From the NCBI GenBank assembly GCA_900073065.1, contig FJOG01000023.1, positions 1 to 59,086 on the forward strand: a stretch of DNA of 59,086 nucleotides. Reading direction: 5' to 3'. The notes beneath the pieces are model-generated. The model was not told the origin of the DNA and did no database searches. It saw only the letters and a program-made list of their open reading frames with translations. How positions within the stretch are numbered: position 1 is the stretch's first letter; each line of letters starts with the position of its first letter. This document shows positions 52,440 to 59,086 of this stretch, in pieces. A program made the position numbers and the translations under genes. This DNA comes from Phialocephala subalpina (lineage: Eukaryota; Ascomycota; Leotiomycetes; Helotiales; Mollisiaceae).

Positions 52440-55400
52440 ATGGCAAGCTCACAGAGAACATCCATTTCGGTGGCAGTCGACCCTGTCGCCCTGATCACTA
52501 CAGAATGTATCACAGTCACCTCTGCTATGCGCAAGCACGCTCGATGGGCCCATTCTTCAGTATCTGCTATCCTTGGAGGAAGCTCGACTCCGATGAGTCC
52601 AAGTCTGCAAAGTTCGAGACCTTCAACGCCTCGAGACGACCTTGGGAAAGGGAAGGGACACAAGACGAGATCATCTCAAGGCCTGGCAGATGGAGATGGT
52701 GGAGGGCTGGCAAATCGGTGGGGGCTACGAGGCAAGAAGGGAAAGAGCATGCAGGATAATCCGTTAATGGCTGGCTTTGGACGACTGAGGCGTGAATTGA
52801 CTGGCTGTAAAGGTAATGTTGGGACACCCTTTCCTACCACAAAATACTGACAGGGAGGTAGATATACACAAATTCGATACGCCGTCCTTACTACACCCTT
52901 TTCTTCAAGTCATCCAAGCTTCTGCGACCTCTGCTCCTATCACTTCGCTCGCCCTCGTTGCAATCACCAAGTTCTTCTCATACAATCTCATAAGTCCAGA
53001 TTCTCCACGACTTGCACTGGCTATGCAATCTTTGTCGGCAGCTATAACACATTGTCGGTTTGAAGCCAGCGACTCTGCAGCCGACGAAATCGTTCTCCTA
53101 CGGATATTGAAGCTTATGGAAGGCATGCTGTCTGGGCCTGGTGGAGATCTCTTGAGTGATGAGAGTGTCTGTGAAATGATGGAGACAGGTCTGAGCATGT
53201 GCTGCCAATCGAGGTTATCAGAGCTGCTTCGACGGTCTGCGGAGATGTCCATGGTGAAAATGACACAAGTCATATTCGAACGTCTGAAGCATCTGGAAAT
53301 TGAGGCTGGCGACGACCTCGAAGCATTGGATGAAAAGACAAAAGAAGACATGGACACAGTGAAGATGGATCCTTCAGCAAATGGTAACGATGCTATAAAA
53401 TCATCGTTAGCAGCCCCTCCCGTTGATGCACGGCCGTCATCAAGTTTCGATAAGTCAAGAAATGGGACGAATTCTTCCATGGACAATGGATCTGAAGTGG
53501 GAGTAGCTCCAGCGTCTGAAGCTTCAGATGAAGCACCGATAAAGCCATATTCTTTACCCTCTATACGAGAACTCTTGAGAGTACTGGTAGACTTATTGGA
53601 TCCTCATGATCGCCAGCACGCTGATGCAATGCGAGTTATGGCTTTAAGGATTATCGATGTGGCGTTAGAGGTTGCTGGGCCTTCTATTGCCAAGCATCCA
53701 ACCCTTGCAACCTTGGCTGAGGACCGTCTCTGCAGATATCTGTTCCAATTGGTTCGATCAGACAACATGGCAATACTTCACGAATCACTTATTGTTGCTG
53801 GCACTCTTTTAGCCACTTGCAGAGGTGTTCTCAAGCTCCAGCAAGAGCTCTTCCTCTCTTACTTAGTCGCATGCTTGCATCCACGCGTTGAGATTCCAAG
53901 AGAGCCAGGGATAGACCCTTCGCTTTACGCTGGGGTGCCACAGTCCCCAAAGCTCGTAAAGCCTCCGCCATCACAGGCAAGCAGCGGGAGATCTACTCCT
54001 GTACCTGTGAAAGACCGCCAAAAATTGGGGATGGAAGGAGGTTCAAGGAAACCAGACGCCAGAGAAGCAATGGTTGAAAGTGTAGGTGCTCTTGCACGGA
54101 TACCGAGCTTCATGGTAGAGCTGTTTGTGAACTACGACTGCGAAGTTGACCGCAGCGATTTGTGTGAGGACATGGTTGGATTATTGTCTCGAAATGCCAT
54201 TCCCGACTCGGCGACCTGGAGCACAACAAGTGTTCCGCCACTCTGCCTAGATGCACTTCTAGGGTATGTCCAATTTATTGCGGAGAGACTGGATGACGAA
54301 CCTCGCTTTGATGGGTATCCGGATCGTGCCCAGCTCCGTGAAAAACGTCGGAAGAAGAAGATCATAATCCAGGGCGCGGCGAAGTTCAATGAGAATCCAA
54401 AAGGTGGACTTGCATATCTACATGCTCAGGGCATCATCGCAGACCCGAAAGATGCCAAGTCTGTGTCCTCGTTCTTGAAAGGTACTGCCCGCATCAACAA
54501 GAAGATGCTCGGCGAATTTATCGCCAAAAAGGGTAATGAGGCTGTCCTCGAAGCCTTCATGAACGATTTCGATTTCAACGGCAAGCGTACAGATGAGGCA
54601 CTCCGAGAACTTCTGGAGTCATTCCGCTTACCTGGAGAGTCCGCCTTGATCGAGCGAATCGTTACAGTCTTCTCTGAGCATTACTGTGCCACTGAGCCTG
54701 AAGCAGTTGCAAATGCCGATGCTGCTTTCGTCTTAAGTTATGCGATTATCATGCTCAATACTGAGCTCTATAATCCGAACGTCAAAGCGCAGAATAAAAT
54801 GACAGTTGAGCAATTCTCCAACAATTTGCGCGGTGTCAATAATGGCAAGAACTTTCCTCCGGAGTATCTGCAGGCAATCTACGACTCCATCAAGGCGAAT
54901 GAGATCATCTTGCCGGATGAGCATGACAATAAGCATGCTTTCGACTATGCTTGGAAGGAGCTATTGCTGAAAACAGAGTCAGCTGGAGATCTGGTAATTT
55001 GCGATACGAATATATACGACGCAGACATGTTTGCCGCAACATGGAAGCCCGTCGTCGCCACGTTGTCATATGTCTTCATGTCAGCGAGTGACGACGCTGT
55101 CTTCTCAAGGGTGATCATAGGCTTTGATCAGTGCGCGCGTATCGCAGCAAGATATGGGTTGGGCGAGGCCGTGGATCAAGTTGTCTATTGCCTGAGCTAC
55201 ATCACCTCGTTATCTACGGAATTACCTTCAAATACAGCTCTTAACACCGAGATCCAGGTCGGCGAGAACAGCGTCATGGTCAGCGAGCTTGCCGTGAAAT
55301 TTGGCAGAGATTTCAAGGCCCAACTTGCTACGGTGGTATTGTTCAGAGTTGTTACTGGCAGTGAGGCTGTCATCAGTGGAAGTTGGAAACATGTGAGTAT

Positions 55401-57335
55401 CTCAGGTTTTAGTTCAAGCATCTACTCACTAACGTTCTCAGATCGTCCGCATCTGGATCAATCTTTTTGTGAACTCTCTTATACCCCCTTTCTTTGCACC
55501 AAATCGCATGGAGATATCCCCAATTCCTCTACAGCCACCCTCTCAAGTCATCGATCGTGGCAAGCAGAGCGACAGCGGCCTATTCTCAGCTTTCACGACC
55601 TTGATCAGCAGCTATGCTGCAGGTGACCCACCCGAACCATCAGATGAGGAATTAGAGAGTACGCTATGTACTGTCGACTGCGTGAACGCGTGTTACATGG
55701 GAGATGTCTTCGCGAACGTTGTGTAAGTTTCACATAAATTCCTTCTGATCGGGACTAATTCTAGTGCAGCAACATGCCCGTTGATGCGTTGAAGCCACTC
55801 GTCGAAGCATTACTCGAACAGCTACCAGATGACCCCACTGGTGTGGTGATATCTGTCAAGTCTGAAGAGACACAGCCTGCCACGAACGGTCAAAATTCAG
55901 CATTAAATGGACCAATTTATGATCCGTCGGTGGTCTACCTATTGGAACTGTGCACGGTGTTGGCTCTTCGGGACAAAGAGACTGTCGAGAGCCTTGGTGG
56001 CAGTGTCGCTGAAGCATTACAAAACGTGATGCGCAGCGCCCACAGCTATCATTTCATCATGACATCAAGGACGATGTTCTACCTGCTTCATCTGCTTCAT
56101 GCTAGCTATGTCAGTATTCATTTTCTCTCCTAACCAAATCATAGCTAACTTGCATAGGAACATGATTTCATCCGAGTGCCCGTCGTGTTGCACACAATAT
56201 CAAGTTTCAAGGATGACCTCTTCGATCGCTCTGCGCCACTTGTCCTTCAAGGCCTTTCGGCGTGTATCAAAGAGCCTGGACCATTGAGAAATGAGATCAT
56301 GACGTCTCCCGACTTCTGGGTGATACTCGGGAAGTTAACAGGAAACGCACAGTCTGCTCCTGCCGTGTTCGAAATTCTGGAGGGTGTAGTTGTCGGAACT
56401 CCACCAACTATCATGGCAGACAACTACGAATCGGCTGTGAGGTTACTGAACGATTTTGCCTCAACTGGCAGTATCGGCTCGACAGTGGAACAGAAGCAAG
56501 ATAAGAGGTTGAGGAGAGGCCAGCAGCAGCCACCTAAGCAAGCTAAACCAGCAGTCGAAGCAGCTGTTGCAAGAGGTGTCTCGGCCATCAAGATGATCTA
56601 CTCATTGACATCACGGATACCGGTGTTGATGAAGCAGTCGCATCTTGAAAGCAAAGAAGCTTGGGCCGCATACTGGTCGCCAATTTTTCGAGCTCTGACC
56701 ACGCAGTGCACGAACCCTTGTCGACAGATCCGACACGAGTCCTTCGCTTCTCTACAGCGAACTCTTTTGTCGCCTGAGTTGACCTCCGGCGATCATGAAG
56801 AGTGGACTGCTATCTTCAGCGAGGTTCTGTTCCCTCTCATCCACAGGCTGCTGAAACCAGAGGTGTATTCATCAGATCCGGTTGGTATGAGCGAGACCAG
56901 AGTTCAAGCAGCCACGCTGTTGTGCAAGATATTCCTCCACTACCTAGTTCTGCTCTCGAAATGGGAGGGTATGTTGGATCTTTGGCTTAAAATCCTTGAT
57001 ATTATGGACAGGTTGATGAATAGCGGGCAGGGTGACAGCTTGGTAAGTGCTTCCTTCATCTTCACTCTCTACCTTTACTAACAAATCAAAAGGAGGAAGC
57101 CGTCCCCGAAAGCCTAAAGAACATCATCCTCGTCATGTCCAGTAGCGGCTATCTCGTACCCCCAACCGAAGACCCCACGCAAGAAAAGCTATGGACAGAG
57201 ACCTGGAAACGCATCGATAGATTCCTCCCGGATCTACGAAAAGAACTTGATCTGGACCCGAAAGAGGCACCTCCTCCGCCACCCCAAGCTACGGAAGAGA
57301 AGAAAGAAGAAGCAGTTGCTTCGGCGGCTAGGTAA
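52440..57335 (+). CDS. GBF/Gea-type Sec7-domain ARF exchange factor
   Basis: Model: 52440-52812, 52862-55392, 55442-55722, 55770-56109, 56158-57042 and 57093-57335, 1550 aa. It loads GTP on ARF GTPases at the Golgi to recruit COPI. The N-terminal DCB region begins with the Val-Asp-Pro-Val-Ala-Leu-Ile block and Thr-Ser-Ala-Met-Arg-Lys-His-Ala-Arg-Trp, typical of Gea1/Gea2/GBF1 rather than Sec7/BIG. The HUS region follows. The Sec7 domain spans ~620-812 with the glutamic finger in Leu-Pro-Gly-Glu-Ser (~715) and Tyr-Ala-Ile-Ile-Met-Leu-Asn-Thr. HDS regions continue to a Pro/Lys/Glu-rich end. Intron 1 was placed so that Cys-Lys joins Asp-Ile-His-Lys-Phe-Asp-Thr-Pro-Ser, using acceptor GGTAG at 52,861; the earlier CAG breaks the frame. 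ATG 52,302 is an alternative start. It is functionally linked to the Golgi mannosyltransferase next door only in a general way. Confidence 0.93.
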
Positions 57336-57663
57336 TGTACGATATCTTGTACAAAAAGAAAGAGAGAAAAAGAGAGTTTCATAGGTTGAATTGGTTCGAA
57401 TTTAGGATTTGGATGGCGATGATGGATGGATCGAAAGGAAGAGCGATGCGATGGATGATGGGAAGCGGATTTTCTTGCATGTTACGGCATAGTTAGCGAT
57501 GTGCGGGAGCACTTGTATAGAAGCATCAGGTCCTTTTACTTCGGTTCTAGAAGTCCCAGCGATTGTGGTTCTTTTTGTTTGTGTTAGTTGGAATCGCCAA
57601 GTTGCATAACGCATAACATGAAGCTACAAGCGTTCTCAATCTCTCAGCCCTGCGTAGACTTTC
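57336..57663. other. 3' intergenic region of the ARF-GEF gene
   Basis: This lies between the GEF stop and the minus-strand hypothetical frame. A perfect 28-bp tandem duplication starts at 57,633. No gene was identified. Confidence 0.5.
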
Positions 57664-57688
57664 TCAATCTCTCAGCCCTGCGTAGACT
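57633..57688. repeat. 28-bp perfect tandem duplication
   Basis: 57,633-57,660 and 57,661-57,688 are identical. The duplication overlaps the end of the minus-strand hypothetical frame, whose stop at 57,664 lies inside it. It is probably a recent slippage or repair event. Confidence 0.9.
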
Positions 57689-58101
57689 TTCTCAACTTGT
57701 TGTGTTCTTTCAGCAACCTTGTCCTTTGGAGCACTGTTATATCCCTCAGTGTTCGAGTCATTTCGCGGAATCATTTTTCTCTCGATGGATATTGATATTT
57801 CCAATTCAAGATCAACTTCTAACTTCAGGAACAGGAACAGCACGCCGACGTACGAAATGGGAAATGTCACAAGCCGCTTCAGGATCATCACGAATGTCCC
57901 CAGGTCACATCCACGACAACTATGAACATCGGCTTCAAATGTGAGCAAGTGGTCATTGGGACCTTTCTCGAGTTCATTACGCGCACGATTATCAAGTGAC
58001 TCTTTGAGCTTCGCGTTCTTGTTGGCGTACTCGGCAAAGTCGGGGAGGTATTCCTTCCCAGCTTCCAAGTGTTTCTTGGTTAGGGAGTAGATAACCTGCA
58101 A
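57664..58101 (-). CDS. Hypothetical protein, partial model
   Basis: An open frame whose first residues follow a good acceptor (pyrimidine tract then TTTGCAG at ~58,097), so an upstream exon is expected. Residues 1-60 are charged and helical (Lys-Lys-His-Leu-Glu, Asn-Glu-Leu-Glu-Lys). The middle is hydrophobic and may be an unspliced intron, because the protein character changes sharply after Asp-Val-His-Ser-Cys. The end is polar and charged. No family was recognised. The upstream exon may be 58,779-59,021, across the inverted-repeat element. Confidence 0.35.
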   Translation of the reverse strand: MQVIYSLTKKHLEAGKEYLPDFAEYANKNAKLKESLDNRARNELEKGPNDHLLTFEADVHSCRGCDLGTFVMILKRLVTFPISYVGVLFLFLKLEVDLELEISISIERKMIPRNDSNTEGYNSAPKDKVAERTQQVEKVYAGLRD

Positions 58102-58209
58102 AAAGGCGGGAAGAGAAAGGTTTAAGAGAAACTCTCGAAATGGTGATACATCTTCGGAACTTCCATATCGAATTGAAAGAAGGCTATTGAAATCAGTGTG
58201 AGAAAGAAA

Positions 58210-58816
58210 TACTCAACTATTCAAGTAACTATTGAGTAGTATTGGGTAGTATTGAGTTGAGTATGAGTAGTAGTGCTATAACTAAGCTATTTGAATTGAG
58301 TAATAACTAACTACTCAATACTATTGAGTAAACACGTGACCATTATATATAAAATTATATAGAATGAAATATTTTAATAAGAGAATAAAACTTTTAATCT
58401 AAGTATTAAAATCCAATGTAATCTATAGTTCAAATCAAAGGAAACAACAAAAACTATTTTTCTTCAATATAAAACAAATTCTTAGGACATTTTTCCCTTT
58501 TTATTTATTATAGCGCTAATTAGGTACTTGCCACACCACGTGACTATACACAGTGTATATAGCCTTAGATTCAGCTCTCTTAAACTCTCCAGCTTAAAAT
58601 TGTCTTAATAGGGCCTTCTTAACCTCAACCTTTAAAACCCAGCTCCGTGATATTATTCTTTTCCCTTTCTTTTCTTCGGACTCTAGCCCCTTCGCTAATT
58701 CAGCCAATTAGGCATTATGGCACAAAACCACGTGATTCTACTCAATAGTCTACTTAATACTACTCATTAGCCATTAAATTAAGTAGAGTAGTATAAGATT
58801 TTGGCTGAGTTGAGTA
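58210..58816. mobile_element. Possible MITE-like element with TACTCAACT ends
   Basis: The left end begins TACTCAACT and the right end finishes in its inverse, AGTTGAGTA. Inside, a longer block built on TGAGTAGTATT...TTGAGT near the left end (58,231-58,262) recurs inverted near the right end (58,739-58,770). CACGTGA motifs lie beside both blocks. The interior is AT-rich and non-coding. The length (~607 bp) and inverted ends fit a non-autonomous DNA transposon, perhaps hAT-like. No clean target-site duplication was found, so the class is uncertain. Confidence 0.45.
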
Positions 58817-59021
58817 ACTTGAAATCCTCGGAGTAATTTTTTGGTGGAGCATCGAGTTTGTGATGTAAGAGGACCCGCCGTTTGGCTTGGGTTGCTGCTT
58901 TATGGGCTTTTATCAACTGAGCGACGAGTTTGTCTAAATCAGAATATGAGAAGGTGGGGAAGTCAGCTGTGGTAATGTCAATATGTTTACCAGCAGTAAT
59001 GAGCTGAAGGTCCATCGTCAT
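58779..59021 (-). CDS. Hypothetical N-terminal fragment at window end
   Basis: An ATG at 59,021 opens an 80-codon frame. About 68 residues look protein-like (Lys/Ala/Asp-rich, helical, with a Tyr-Ser-Asp-Leu-Asp-Lys-Leu-Val segment). The last ~12 codons enter the inverted-repeat element and run to a stop. It may be the first exon of the gene continued at 57,664-58,101, interrupted or spliced around the element. No family was recognised. Confidence 0.35.
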   Translation of the reverse strand: MTMDLQLITAGKHIDITTADFPTFSYSDLDKLVAQLIKAHKAATQAKRRVLLHHKLDAPPKNYSEDFKLLNSAKILYYST

Positions 59022-59086
59022 CGAGACGACAAGGCTCGAGTTTGGACGACCTCAGAGGGGCGTTCCTCAGGATGAGTTCAGAGGGG

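Noticed and set aside
52905..53486. Minus-strand 193-codon frame in the ARF-GEF gene
   Set aside because: It is the antisense shadow of conserved GEF coding sequence.
1..59086. tRNA genes
   Set aside because: I looked for the conserved B-box-like GGTTCRANYCC with acceptor pairing and saw no convincing case. A covariance-model scan would be needed to exclude them.

Overview
The window is from a filamentous ascomycete (Pezizomycotina). The genes have short introns of about 45-110 nt with CTAAC/CTGAC-type branch sites. Signature proteins are fungal: a Zn2Cys6 factor, an NLR with an alpha/beta-hydrolase N-terminus, an Anp1-family mannosyltransferase and a GPI-type wall protein. The first ~12 kb carries the marks of repeat-induced point mutation (RIP). 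Class or genus cannot be fixed from sequence alone; a leotiomycete-like fungus would fit. All gene models were spliced by eye from reading frame, splice signals and family conservation, and none has transcript support.

Layout. 1-12,000 is an extremely AT-rich, gene-poor block with a 299-bp assembly gap. It holds RIP-ruined Ty3/gypsy chromoviruses: the 3' part of one on the plus strand (integrase plus chromodomain, ~330-1640) and a nearly complete one on the minus strand (2484-8870). The second contains an antisense Cys-rich ORF that escaped most mutation, and an exact 250-bp tandem duplication at its 5' LTR. At ~12,000 composition changes abruptly to ordinary genic DNA. The first gene on the border is an alpha/beta-hydrolase/NB-ARC NLR that stops just where the C-terminal repeats would be expected.

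15.6-30.9 kb holds a C2H2 zinc-finger protein, a ketopantoate-reductase-like protein, a Zn2Cys6 factor, a secreted aldose 1-epimerase and an F-box/UIM protein. 31.5-41.3 kb is rich in surface proteins: a membrane-anchored pepsin-like protein lacking its first catalytic Asp, an 834-aa repeat-rich GPI-type wall protein and a small Ser/Thr-rich membrane protein. At 42.2-44.4 kb an N-terminal domain of the kind found on fungal STAND/HeLo-like proteins and an alpha-kinase lie in one frame, separated by a single stop. The rest is core housekeeping: splicing factor SYF1, an Mnn9/Anp1-family mannosyltransferase and a GBF/Gea-type Sec7 ARF exchange factor. The right end carries a ~600-bp inverted-repeat element that may interrupt a small gene.

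The genes do not form an evident biosynthetic cluster. The loosest functional theme is cell surface, secretory pathway and self/non-self recognition: NLR, HeLo-like/alpha-kinase, wall protein, mannosyltransferase, ARF-GEF. The most unusual items are the predicted N-domain/alpha-kinase fusion with an altered catalytic motif, the NLR truncated at the RIP border, and two likely GC-AG introns.
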